DNA of 46,653 nt, from contig CASTSB010000002.1 of assembly GCA_949451605.1 (NCBI GenBank), forward strand, positions 1 through 46,653. Direction: 5' to 3'. The first letter of the stretch is position 1; each line of letters opens with the position of its first letter. The translations under genes and the position numbers were made by a program. Positions 1 to 10,895 of the stretch are shown piece after piece. The notes under the pieces are model-generated. The model was not told where the DNA came from, ran no database searches, and saw nothing but the letters and a program-made list of their open reading frames with translations. This DNA is from an uncultured Bacilli bacterium. Its GTDB lineage: Bacteria; Bacillota_I; Bacilli_A; RF39; UBA660.

Positions 1-4728
<4,728 letters not shown>

Positions 4729-4765
4729 TATTTTTCACCCCACAAATAATTATTGTAAATTCTTA

Positions 4766-5353
4766 TTATAAAGCACACTCTATAATATAAAACCCTTTTT
4801 TCTTTTCAAGAACATTAACTTTACTATAAACATTTTTTAAGTCGATTAATAACGATTTTGCTCCCTGCTCTTTCCTGATTACTAAAAATAGTTTTCCGCC
4901 ATCTTCTAAATAATCTTTAGCATTCATAACAATATCATAGACAACTTTTTTGCCAGCCCTTATCGGAGGATTGGTAATTATAAAGTTATATTTAGAATCA
5001 ATTTTTTCATAAGTAAAACTAAGAAAAGCATTAATAGAAGAACAATTATTTTCTAAGATATTTCGCTCACTCAAATGAATAGCCCTTTTATTAACATCTA
5101 CCATATCAACAGATGATCCAGTTAACTTATTTAAAACAATTCCAAAAACACCATAGCCGCAACCCATATCAAGAATTTTGCCTCCAACTTCTTCAAGCGG
5201 GATTGTTTCAAGAAGAAGTCTACTGCCAAAATCCAAACCATCTTTTGAAAAGACACCATTATCAGTAAAAAAAGAAAATTTATGTCCTAAAACAACACAA
5301 TCATGCTTCTTTATATTACTTGGTAACTCTTCATTTGTAAAATATTGCCCCAT
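4766..5353 (-). CDS. ybxB: RsmC/YbxB-type class I rRNA guanine methyltransferase
   Basis: A 195-aa S-adenosylmethionine methyltransferase of the single-domain RsmC-like family; the E. coli relative methylates G1207 of 16S rRNA. Motif I is GKILDMGCGYGVFGI at about residues 58-72, and the catalytic NPP motif of N-methyltransferases is NPPIRAGKK near residue 127. The start ATG follows GAGG by 7 nt. In Bacillus the same gene (ybxB) lies between rplL and rpoB, as here. It is the first gene of the rpoB-rpoC operon, preceded by two promoters and a leader terminator. The exact target base is inferred from family, not shown. Confidence 0.88.
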   Translation of the reverse strand: MGQYFTNEELPSNIKKHDCVVLGHKFSFFTDNGVFSKDGLDFGSRLLLETIPLEEVGGKILDMGCGYGVFGIVLNKLTGSSVDMVDVNKRAIHLSERNILENNCSSINAFLSFTYEKIDSKYNFIITNPPIRAGKKVVYDIVMNAKDYLEDGGKLFLVIRKEQGAKSLLIDLKNVYSKVNVLEKKKGFYIIECAL

Positions 5354-5370
5354 TTTATCGCCTCGAACTT

Positions 5371-5413
5371 AAAAAAGAAAAAGATAACCATATTCAAAAA
5401 TATATAGTTATCT
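5371..5413 (-). terminator. Leader terminator (attenuator) of the ybxB-rpoB-rpoC operon
   Basis: On the minus strand AGATAAC (5413-5407) pairs with GTTATCT (5388-5382), extended by further A-T pairs around an 8-nt loop. It is followed directly by TTTTCTTTTTT. The hairpin lies between the downstream promoter (start near 5420) and the ybxB start codon, with no coding sequence before it, so it can only act as an attenuator or a leader structure. An AAAGGAG sequence precedes the stem; I see no convincing leader peptide. Confidence 0.6.
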
Positions 5414-5426
5414 CCTTTCGCAACAT

Positions 5427-5455
5427 ATAATATCGCAATTTTTCATGCAAGTCAA
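5427..5455 (-). promoter_or_regulatory. Proximal sigma-A promoter of ybxB-rpoB-rpoC
   Basis: Minus-strand -35 TTGACT (5455-5450), 17-nt spacer, -10 TATTAT (5432-5427). The predicted start near 5420 is just upstream of the leader hairpin. Confidence 0.7.
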
Positions 5456-5485
5456 CATTTTTTTATAAAAAAACGACATAAATTA

Positions 5486-5514
5486 ATTATATAATAATAC
5501 CAAAATTAATGCAA
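5486..5514 (-). promoter_or_regulatory. Distal sigma-A promoter of ybxB-rpoB-rpoC
   Basis: Minus-strand -35 TTGCAT (5514-5509), 17-nt spacer, consensus -10 TATAAT (5491-5486). It lies 31 nt upstream of the proximal promoter's -35 and just after a terminator, giving tandem promoters for the RNA polymerase operon. Confidence 0.65.
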
Positions 5515-5528
5515 GAATTTTTTGCAAC

Positions 5529-5549
5529 AAAAAAAGTCACTCACGTGAC
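5529..5549 (-). terminator. Intrinsic terminator in rplL-ybxB spacer
   Basis: Minus strand GTCAC-GTGA-GTGAC followed by seven T (5535-5529). It separates the upstream small transcription units from the tandem rpoB-operon promoters. Confidence 0.65.
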
Positions 5550-5864
5550 CGAGTTTTAATAATATTTATTTTTCTATTATCAGTAGAAATATAAATACAC
5601 TTACCATTAAGAGTTTACTTTCTCTCTATAATATTCATATCCTAGTCTCAATGAATTTCACCTTTAAGAATATATATAAGCTTTTAAACCATTTTATAAA
5701 AGATATACAAAAATAGTCATTATTGATATATTTACCAAAAGACAAGTAAGTATACCAAATATATTTACCCAAAGAATGAGCAAATAGAAAAAATAAAATA
5801 AAATTAATAAATTGTATATCATTTTACGTTTTTTAAAGTTCGATGCTTATATCATCTAGAATAC
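5529..5864 (-). ncRNA. Candidate small transcript 2 in rplL-ybxB spacer
   Basis: A stretch of about 335 nt bounded by a consensus promoter and the terminator at 5549-5529, with no recognisable gene. It contains a direct repeat (gatatatttaccaaaag at 5725-5741 and aatatatttacccaaag at 5758-5774, plus strand). One reading frame gives a hydrophobic 42-aa peptide beginning MIYNLLILFYFF, but without a clear ribosome site. A second, better-initiated short frame (AGGTG, 7 nt, TTG) would encode MRLGYEYYREKVNS. T-rich sequence makes hydrophobic frames by chance, so I call a transcript and leave coding open. Confidence 0.4.
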
Positions 5865-5870
5865 ACCCAA

Positions 5871-5899
5871 ATTGTAATATACAAAAAAGAAAAAGTCAA
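5871..5899 (-). promoter_or_regulatory. Promoter of small transcript 2
   Basis: Minus-strand -35 TTGACT (5899-5894), 17-nt spacer, -10 TACAAT (5876-5871). It lies immediately downstream of the terminator of small transcript 1. Confidence 0.55.
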
Positions 5900-5910
5900 T
5901 ATAAATACAC

Positions 5911-5944
5911 AAAAAAAATATACAGCCAATGATAAAACTGTATA
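5911..5944 (-). terminator. Terminator of small transcript 1
   Basis: Minus strand TATACAG (5944-5938), 12-nt loop, CTGTATA (5925-5919), then eight T (5918-5911). Confidence 0.65.
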
Positions 5945-6178
5945 CGGAAAAACATCATTAGGTTTTAACTTTCCTAAATTTCATAAAATGAAATGTTTTT
6001 TTCATACAAACCATCTGATAACTAGTTTGCACTTTGGTTTAGGTTGCTAAAGAGGTTAATCATTATGCTCTCTAGCAATTCATTGCTTGAAGTACCTTCT
6101 TCAAATATTATAACTAATAGGAATGGTAAGATTCTTGTAAATGATTGATAAAAGACTACCAATCTATCATCTATTAGT
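5911..6178 (-). ncRNA. Candidate structured small RNA 1 downstream of rplL
   Basis: A predicted transcript of about 268 nt between a perfect-consensus promoter and an intrinsic terminator. Stems seen on the minus strand, in order: ACTAATAG at the predicted 5' end (6178-6171) with CTATTAGT (6120-6113); TTGAAG-AAGGTA-CTTCAA (6104-6087); AGCAA-TGAA-TTGCT (6087-6074); TTTAG-CAAC-CTAAA (6051-6038); ATTTCAT-TTT-ATGAAAT (5994-5978); then the terminator. The 5' end starting inside a stem is typical of stable small RNAs. It does not match tmRNA, RNase P RNA or 6S RNA as far as I can tell. One frame without an ATG start is open and ends ELLESIMINLFSNLNQSAN, so a short peptide is not fully excluded. Confidence 0.5.
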
Positions 6179-6184
6179 AACTTA

Positions 6185-6214
6185 ATTATAATATTAAAGT
6201 AACAATTATGTCAA
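6185..6214 (-). promoter_or_regulatory. Strong promoter of small RNA 1
   Basis: Perfect -35 TTGACA (6214-6209) and perfect -10 TATAAT (6190-6185) on the minus strand, 18-nt spacer. Predicted start at about 6178. It begins 14 nt past the rplL terminator's T-run. Confidence 0.75.
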
Positions 6215-6227
6215 TAAAAATTAAAAT

Positions 6228-6255
6228 AAAAAAAGAAGTTAAATTACTTAACTTC
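6228..6255 (-). terminator. rplL terminator containing the stop codon
   Basis: Minus strand GAAGTTAA-GTAAT-TTAACTTC followed by T7. The 5' arm is the last sense codons of rplL and the stop TAA lies in the loop/arm junction. Confidence 0.8.
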
Positions 6256-6612
6256 TACAGTAGCTCCAGCTTCTTCAAGCTTAGCTTTGATTTCATCAGC
6301 TTCACTAGTTGGGATATTTTCTTTAACAACACCATTGTTATCAACGATATCTTTAGATTCTTTTAATCCTAATCCAGTAATTTCTTTAACAACTTTAATT
6401 ACAGCAACTTTAGCAGCTCCTGCAGCAGCGATTGATACTGTAACTGTGCTTGGTGCAGCGTCAGCGCTAGCTCCTGCAGCAGGTGCAGCAACTGCTACTG
6501 CTGATGGATCAACACCAAATTCTTCCTTCATTGCATCTACTAATTCTTTAACTTCTAATAAAGTCATTTCTTTTAAACTACTGATAAAATCTTCTCTTGT
6601 TAATTTTGCCAT
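6244..6612 (-). CDS. rplL: 50S ribosomal protein L7/L12
   Basis: Stalk protein of the large subunit, 122 aa, the normal length. The N-terminal dimerisation domain (MAKLTREDFISSLKEMTLLEV) is followed by the Ala-rich hinge (about residues 37-54). The C-terminal factor-binding domain contains KVAVIKVVKEITGLGLKES. The ATG follows a good AGGAGG site. It is the second gene of the rplJ-rplL unit, 24 nt after rplJ. Transcription ends at a terminator that includes its own stop codon, so rpoB expression is uncoupled and depends on its own promoters. Confidence 0.98.
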   Translation of the reverse strand: MAKLTREDFISSLKEMTLLEVKELVDAMKEEFGVDPSAVAVAAPAAGASADAAPSTVTVSIAAAGAAKVAVIKVVKEITGLGLKESKDIVDNNGVVKENIPTSEADEIKAKLEEAGATVEVK

Positions 6613-6636
6613 TTATATTTCCTCCTTATTTTTTTA

Positions 6637-7131
6637 TTAATTTTCTTCTTTTTGTTGACTATACAAGTCTAAGCAAATTGATAAGTCTTTTGCTATACCA
6701 ATCATACCACCAGCAAGCATAGTAAGTAATCCTTCACGAGAAGGGATAGTAGCATATTCAGCTAACTTAGCTTGATCTGCTTTTTCTCCATCAACAATAC
6801 CTACTTTTAAAACTAGAGCTGGGTGATCTTTAGCAAAATCAGATAACACCTTAATTGGAGCTATTTGATCTGTTCCAAACGCAAATGCACTTGGACCATT
6901 TAAACTTTCATTAAGATCGATACCTAAATCATTAAAAGCACGAGCCATCAAAGTATTTTTATATACTTTATAATCAGAATCAGACTCTCTTAATTTTATA
7001 CGAAGTTCTTTTGCTTCACTATCTGTAATTCCACGATAATCGAATAATACAATAGTGTTAGCGTTAGAAATACGATCTTTAATTTCGTCTATTACTGTTT
7101 GCTTTTGCTTTAAGATTTTTTCACTTGCCAT
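6637..7131 (-). CDS. rplJ: 50S ribosomal protein L10
   Basis: Base of the L7/L12 stalk; also the usual autogenous repressor of its own operon. The protein is 164 aa, beginning MASEKILKQKQTVIDEIKDR. I place the start at 7131 because AAGGAGG lies 7 nt upstream; the open frame continues 20 codons further, but that part falls in the structured leader and is not L10-like. Family features include VLFDYRGITDSEAKELR and the C-terminal L12-binding helix (GLLTMLAGGMIGIAKDLSI). It forms an operon with rplL, driven by a promoter inside the end of rplA. Confidence 0.97.
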   Translation of the reverse strand: MASEKILKQKQTVIDEIKDRISNANTIVLFDYRGITDSEAKELRIKLRESDSDYKVYKNTLMARAFNDLGIDLNESLNGPSAFAFGTDQIAPIKVLSDFAKDHPALVLKVGIVDGEKADQAKLAEYATIPSREGLLTMLAGGMIGIAKDLSICLDLYSQQKEEN

Positions 7132-7140
7132 AAAACACCT

Positions 7141-7267
7141 CCTTAATCTATTTAAGGATGCCATATAAAAAGTTCTTAGATAATTACCCAAGAACTTTCT
7201 TCAATTTCTATTAAAAGTCCTCGGTAGGATTTACTTTAACACCTACTGTCTATGGCACCAACAAATT
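7141..7267 (-). promoter_or_regulatory. L10 ribosomal protein leader (rplJL 5' UTR)
   Basis: Structured leader between the rplJL promoter and the rplJ ribosome site. The outer stem is minus-strand TGCCATA (7258-7252 region) with TATGGCA near the 3' end. An internal hairpin is AAAGTTCTTGGG with CTAAGAACTTT, and there is a CCTACCGAGGAC segment. This matches the general layout of the Firmicutes L10 leader (a known autoregulatory RNA bound by L10 or the L10-L12 complex). The assignment is by pattern recognition only. Confidence 0.75.
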
Positions 7268-7273
7268 GTCTAT

Positions 7274-7302
7274 ATCATACTACATATAAAATTATTTGTC
7301 AA
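7274..7302 (-). promoter_or_regulatory. rplJ-rplL promoter
   Basis: Minus-strand -35 TTGACA (7302-7297), 17-nt spacer, -10 TATGAT (7279-7274). The -35 box is formed by the last codons of rplA. Confidence 0.75.
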
Positions 7303-7987
7303 AACTATTTTCAACTTTAATTCCTGGACCCATAGCAGATGAAATTGAAATATTTTTAACATATTCACCTTTTACAGTTGCAGGTTTAATTCTTAATATG
7401 TGAGCAACAAAAGCTTCCATATTTGCTAATAAATCTTCTTCACTAAATGAAACTTTACCAATTACACTGTGAATATTTCCAAAACTATCAGTTCTGTATT
7501 CAACACGTCCAGCTTTAACTTCAGATACTGCTTTAGCAACATCCATAGTAACTGTACCAGTCTTAGGATTTGGCATTAAACCTTTTGGTCCAAGTACTCT
7601 ACCTAATTTTCCAAGTAAAGGCATCATATCTGGAGTAGCAATCATAGTATCAAAATCAAACCAATTTTCTTTTTCAATTTTTTCTAATAATTCTACATCG
7701 CCAACATAGTCAGCTCCAGCTTCTTTAGCTTGGTTAGCTTTTTCACCTTTAGCAATAACTAATACTTTCTTAGTTTTACCAGTTCCCTTAGGTAAAACAA
7801 TAGCTCCTCTTAATTGTTGATCTGCTTTTTTAGTATCTAAGTTAAGTCTCATAGATATTTCAACAGAACCATCAAATTTAGTAATAGAAGTTTCTTTTAC
7901 TAGCTTTACTGCATCTTCTTTAGAATAAACTGTATTCTTTTCTACTTTAGAAGCAGCTTCTACATACTTTTTACTTCTCTTTTTCAT
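7292..7987 (-). CDS. rplA: 50S ribosomal protein L1
   Basis: Primary 23S rRNA-binding protein of the L1 stalk, 231 aa (usual about 230). Recognisable sequences are [21 protein letters not shown], the [14 protein letters not shown] signature (about residues 128-141) and [18 protein letters not shown]. The ATG follows AAGGAGG by 7 nt. It is the second gene after rplK; a short spacer before it holds a 23S-like AGTGGGAGG element that may bind L1 itself. Its 3' end contains the -35 box of the rplJL promoter. Confidence 0.98.
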   Translation of the reverse strand: MKKRSKKYVEAASKVEKNTVYSKEDAVKLVKETSITKFDGSVEISMRLNLDTKKADQQLRGAIVLPKGTGKTKKVLVIAKGEKANQAKEAGADYVGDVELLEKIEKENWFDFDTMIATPDMMPLLGKLGRVLGPKGLMPNPKTGTVTMDVAKAVSEVKAGRVEYRTDSFGNIHSVIGKVSFSEEDLLANMEAFVAHILRIKPATVKGEYVKNISISSAMGPGIKVENSFDK

Positions 7988-8012
7988 ATTTTTTCCTCCT
8001 TATGTGGTTTAA

Positions 8013-8047
8013 GCGGATTTAAATTTCCTCCCACTAGATTTCAAATC
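8013..8047 (-). promoter_or_regulatory. Possible L1-binding mRNA element before rplA
   Basis: On the minus strand GATTT and AAAT pair with ATTT and AAATC around a loop containing AGTGGGAGG (8035-8027). E. coli 23S rRNA carries GGTGGGAGG in its L1-binding helix, and L1 classically represses rplK-rplA by binding a mimic of that helix. Inference from sequence resemblance. Confidence 0.4.
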
Positions 8048-8074
8048 TATAGGATAGTATTAATTTCTATTCTA

Positions 8075-8500
8075 TTAGTCTTGAATAGAAATTCCCATGT
8101 TTTTAGCAGTTCCTGCTACAACTTTTTTTGCTTCTTCAACAGTATATGCATTTAAATCAGGTAATTTAATTTCTGCTATTTCTGCTAATTGAGCTTGAGT
8201 TAAAGTAGCTACTTGTTCTTTAGAACCTTTAGTAGAACCTTTATTTATTTTAGCATACTTCTTCAATAAGAAACTTGTAGGTGGAGTTTTAATAACGAAA
8301 TCAAAACTTCTATCATCGTATATTGAAATTTCAACTGGTAAAATGTCACCCATTTTTTCTCTAGTTGCATCATTATACTTTGTACAAAATTCTTGAAGAT
8401 TAATTCCTGCTGGTCCTAAAACAGTTCCAACTGGTGGAGCTGGTGTAGCTTTACCTGCAGGTATTTGTAATTTAATTTTCTTAATTGCTTCTTTTGCCAC
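8075..8500 (-). CDS. rplK: 50S ribosomal protein L11
   Basis: Binds the GTPase-associated region of 23S rRNA; 141 aa. The N-terminal domain shows KLQIPAGKATPAPPVGTVLG, and the RNA-binding C-domain includes TPPTSFLLKKYAKI and GTAKNMGI. I choose the GTG at 8500, 8 nt after GGGAGG; the frame opens three codons earlier at another GTG, too close to that site. It leads the rplK-rplA unit with its own promoter and a structured leader. Confidence 0.96.
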   Translation of the reverse strand: MAKEAIKKIKLQIPAGKATPAPPVGTVLGPAGINLQEFCTKYNDATREKMGDILPVEISIYDDRSFDFVIKTPPTSFLLKKYAKINKGSTKGSKEQVATLTQAQLAEIAEIKLPDLNAYTVEEAKKVVAGTAKNMGISIQD

Positions 8501-8549
8501 GAAAAACACCTCCCATATTTAATAGTTTTCGCGAGTGGTACAAATAGCT

Positions 8550-8610
8550 TGATTACCGCTTTAAATGCAAACCATGCTTCCCACTAAATCTGTATATAAA
8601 CGGATACAGC
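8550..8610 (-). promoter_or_regulatory. Structured rplK leader with L1-site-like motif
   Basis: The transcript starts with a CTGTAT...ATACAG hairpin (8609-8590), followed by TTTAGTGGGAAG (8588-8577) and a GCATGG...TTTGC fold. The AGTGGGA(A/G)G word and nearby TTTAAA sequence are shared with the element before rplA, suggesting a common binding protein, most likely L1. Inference. Confidence 0.4.
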
Positions 8611-8616
8611 ACCAAA

Positions 8617-8645
8617 ATAATAACATAGAATATATAAAAAATCAA
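8617..8645 (-). promoter_or_regulatory. rplK-rplA promoter
   Basis: Minus-strand -35 TTGATT (8645-8640), 17-nt spacer, -10 TATTAT (8622-8617), directly behind the nusG stop codon. Confidence 0.65.
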
Positions 8646-8652
8646 TAGATTT

Positions 8653-9186
8653 TTAACCTTTTTCTATTTGTCCTAATTCAACTTCAACAGAAGTTTCTTG
8701 TCCGAACAGATCAACTAATAACATAACTTTTTGATTTGGTAAATCAACACTATCAACTTTACCAAACATTCCATTAAATGGACCTGCAATAATTTTAACT
8801 TTAGCACCTTCTGTTAAATCAGTATCAACGTCTATTCTGCTTATACCCATACCACCTAAAATCTTATCAACTTCATTAGGTTGCAAAGGTGTAGGTTTAG
8901 CTCCTTTACCACTAGAACCAATAAATCCTGTAACTCCTGGAGTGTTTCTAACAACATACCAAGCTTCATCAGTCATTACCATTTCTACTAATATATAACC
9001 AGGAAACATCTTCTTAGTTTTTTCCTTTGTAACACCATCTTTTATTTCTACAACCTTTTCTTCAGGTATAACAACTCGATAAATGAAATCTTGCATATCC
9101 ATTGACTCAGATCTCATTTCAAGTTTTTCCTTAACTTTATTTTCATGACCAGAATAAGTATTAACTACATACCATTGTTTATCCAT
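8653..9186 (-). CDS. nusG: Transcription elongation/termination factor NusG
   Basis: Binds RNA polymerase and couples it to pausing, Rho or the ribosome. It is 177 aa, normal for Bacilli. The NGN domain starts MDKQWYVVNTYSGHENKVKE and contains FPGYILVEM and NTPGVTGFIG. The C-terminal KOW domain reads EGAKVKIIAGPFNGMFGKVD (about residues 125-144). It lies 16 nt after secE, the universal secE-nusG pair. Its stop is followed directly by the rplKA promoter. Confidence 0.97.
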   Translation of the reverse strand: MDKQWYVVNTYSGHENKVKEKLEMRSESMDMQDFIYRVVIPEEKVVEIKDGVTKEKTKKMFPGYILVEMVMTDEAWYVVRNTPGVTGFIGSSGKGAKPTPLQPNEVDKILGGMGISRIDVDTDLTEGAKVKIIAGPFNGMFGKVDSVDLPNQKVMLLVDLFGQETSVEVELGQIEKG

Positions 9187-9202
9187 AAATATTACTCCTT
9201 CC

Positions 9203-9466
9203 TTAAATAAATGATTGAACTAATGCAAATAAAACATCAATTACATAGAAAAACACTGCACTAAACAACATAAAGAAAATTGTCGCAACAGAATATCTTA
9301 CAAGATCTTTTTTAGAAGTCCAATGTACTTTAGTAAATTCACTTTTAACTCCAGCACAGAAAACTCTAAAACTAGCCCATAAATTTTTTCTTTCTTTTTT
9401 CTTTTTTGTTTCTTTTTTTACCTTTTTTTCTTTTTTTAACTTTTCAACTTTTTCTTCTTTAGCCAT
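9203..9466 (-). CDS. secE: Preprotein translocase subunit SecE
   Basis: Small essential subunit of the SecYEG channel. The protein is 87 aa and has one C-terminal membrane segment (about residues 60-85, VATIFFMLFSAVFFYVIDVLF). The conserved amphipathic part is FTKVHWTSKKDLVRYS. The N-terminus is a 28-residue very Lys/Glu-rich extension that Bacillus SecE (about 60 aa) lacks. No rpmG gene precedes it, unlike many Bacillota. It has its own promoter and forms an operon with nusG. Confidence 0.93.
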   Translation of the reverse strand: MAKEEKVEKLKKEKKVKKETKKKKERKNLWASFRVFCAGVKSEFTKVHWTSKKDLVRYSVATIFFMLFSAVFFYVIDVLFALVQSFI

Positions 9467-9499
9467 AATTTCACCTGTTTCTAAATTAAATCAAAATAA

Positions 9500-9516
9500 A
9501 AACACTTCCAAGTGCT
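9500..9516 (-). terminator. Weak hairpin with T-run after the kinase-like gene / in secE leader
   Basis: Minus strand CACTT-GG-AAGTG then TTTTTATTTT. It is placed at the very start of the secE transcript, so it may end transcripts from the upstream gene or be a leader hairpin. Confidence 0.4.
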
Positions 9517-9525
9517 TACAAGTAA

Positions 9526-9554
9526 AAAATACCACAAACACAAAGAAATGTCAA
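9526..9554 (-). promoter_or_regulatory. secE-nusG promoter
   Basis: Perfect minus-strand -35 TTGACA (9554-9549), 17-nt spacer, -10 TATTTT (9531-9526). Confidence 0.65.
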
Positions 9555-9566
9555 TATTTATATTAT

Positions 9567-10253
9567 TTATAATGATATTAAAACTATATATATAATAAGA
9601 AAAACAATAAATAAAATGCCAAATAACAAAGGATAAGCTGCAGCACTAACAAACGCCGATGCAGAATCTTTAAATCCATTAATCTGTTTATAAATAGAAC
9701 TATTTATTTTATCATTAACTAACATCTTATCTAAATCATATGAATCTTGAGAAGTTTTATTGTTTTGACCAGATATTTGATTTTCTAAATCATTTATATC
9801 TCTTTTTCTTCTTTCTACTTCAAATTCAGAAAAATATACCATAGCATCTCTTTCAATTACTCCACGATAGTAAGGTGAATCAACCTCTGGTAAAAAAACT
9901 AAAAAGCTATCAAAATTTTCTTTTACAAAATCTCTAGACAAATAATCTAGACAATTTGAATAAATTCCTATTTGCAACATACTTGAGTTATAAATATCTT
10001 CTTTAATAAGTTTTTTTTGATATTCTCTATCAATAGGCATTTCTAATAAAGTATTAAATTTAACTTTTGAAACGGAACCGTCTAAAAGTTCTATCTCTTT
10101 TGGATTAAATGTTTTAATGCAATAACCTCTATCATGAATATACTTCATCGCAATATCCATATTTAGAAATAAATCCCTTTTTTCTTCATCAGAATGTGCT
10201 TCACTAATCCAATTATTCAAATTAATAGTACTATTAGACTTTCTATTTGCCAT
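9567..10253 (-). CDS. Tail-anchored protein resembling a degenerate kinase C-lobe
   Basis: A 228-aa protein I cannot name. Residues about 33-60 (MKYIHDRGYCIKTFNPKEIE, then a short loop and VKFNTL) line up with the catalytic loop and DFG segment of Ser/Thr kinases (YIHxxGIVHRDLKPENIL...VKxxDFG), with all catalytic residues replaced. EDIYNSSMLQIGIY further on resembles the subdomain IX sequence DIYSLG. No N-lobe or P-loop is present. A charged stretch (about 140-185) follows, then a hydrophobic C-terminal helix (about 203-227) with a very short tail, suggesting a tail-anchored cytoplasmic pseudokinase. The ATG follows AGGTG by 7 nt. It sits between sigH and secE, where B. subtilis has rpmG. The kinase link is inference. 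Confidence 0.6.
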   Translation of the reverse strand: MANRKSNSTINLNNWISEAHSDEEKRDLFLNMDIAMKYIHDRGYCIKTFNPKEIELLDGSVSKVKFNTLLEMPIDREYQKKLIKEDIYNSSMLQIGIYSNCLDYLSRDFVKENFDSFLVFLPEVDSPYYRGVIERDAMVYFSEFEVERRKRDINDLENQISGQNNKTSQDSYDLDKMLVNDKINSSIYKQINGFKDSASAFVSAAAYPLLFGILFIVFLIIYIVLISL

Positions 10254-10293
10254 ATCTATTCACCTATCTTAATTTAATTTTAAATCAAAATAC

Positions 10294-10329
10294 AAAAAAA
10301 AACAATTTTAAAAATCTAATTTTAAATTG
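10294..10329 (-). terminator. sigH terminator containing the stop codon
   Basis: Minus strand CAATTT (10329-10324) pairs with AAATTG (10308-10303), extended by A-T pairs, followed by nine T. The sigH stop TAA lies inside the hairpin. Confidence 0.55.
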
Positions 10330-10889
10330 TTTTTTAGTTTATTTCTTATTAAACGGATTCTTCCATCTATAGTACTAATAGGTAAATCTAAAAAAATACT
10401 TATTTCTTTGTAGGTAAATTCATTATACCTTAGTTCAAAAACAATACTAAAGTCAAACTTCAATAAGTTTTTACATTCAAAAAACTTTTCATTTTCTAAA
10501 TAAATTCTTTCAGGATAAGAAAAATCATCTTCACTTACAGCAAAATTATCGATTGAAGAATCCCCTAAATTATAATTCAAAGGATAATTACTAAGTTTAT
10601 TATAATTTCTACAATAAGTAATTAACTGACTTTCAATACACATAATAGCGTAACTATAAAATAAACTTTTACTTTCATCATATCCATTAATTGCTTTCAT
10701 TAAGCCAATCCTAGCTTCTTGAATTAAATCATCATAAGAAATTCCAATATTTTTATATTTAACATAAAATTTGGAAACCATTTTTTTAATAATAGGCAAA
10801 TATTTATCAAACATAATATTTAATGCCTCATCGTCATTTTCTCTAATAGAATAACATATCTCATAATCATTTAAACTTTTATACTTCAA
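10308..10889 (-). CDS. sigH: Sigma-70 family factor of the SigH (Spo0H) type
   Basis: A 193-aa sigma factor with regions 2 and 4. Region 2 shows SYDDLIQEARIGLMKAINGYD and FYSYAIMCIESQLI; region 4 shows FELRYNEFTYKEISIFLDLP and a recognition helix near ISTIDGRIRLIRNKL. Its place right after rlmB and before secE is the sigH position of B. subtilis, where SigH drives early sporulation genes such as spoVG. The start appears to be TTG at 10889, 6 nt from the rlmB stop, with only a weak ribosome site, so translation may depend on coupling to rlmB. Sigma family is certain; the SigH identity rests on position and length. Confidence 0.88.
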   Translation of the reverse strand: MKYKSLNDYEICYSIRENDDEALNIMFDKYLPIIKKMVSKFYVKYKNIGISYDDLIQEARIGLMKAINGYDESKSLFYSYAIMCIESQLITYCRNYNKLSNYPLNYNLGDSSIDNFAVSEDDFSYPERIYLENEKFFECKNLLKFDFSIVFELRYNEFTYKEISIFLDLPISTIDGRIRLIRNKLKNNLKLDF

Positions 10890-10895
10890 ATCAAT

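Noticed and set aside
5536-5549. CACGTG-containing dyad as a further parS
   Set aside because: GTCACTCACGTGAC lacks the TGTT/AACA arms and has a T-run, so it is a terminator.
5911-6178. tmRNA, RNase P RNA or 6S RNA for small RNA 1
   Set aside because: No tRNA-like end or tag peptide, no GAGGAAAGTCC-type RNase P core, and the ends do not pair with each other as in 6S RNA.
7132-7191. N-terminal extension of the L10 frame
   Set aside because: The extra 20 codons lie in the structured leader and upstream of the AAGGAGG site; they do not resemble L10.
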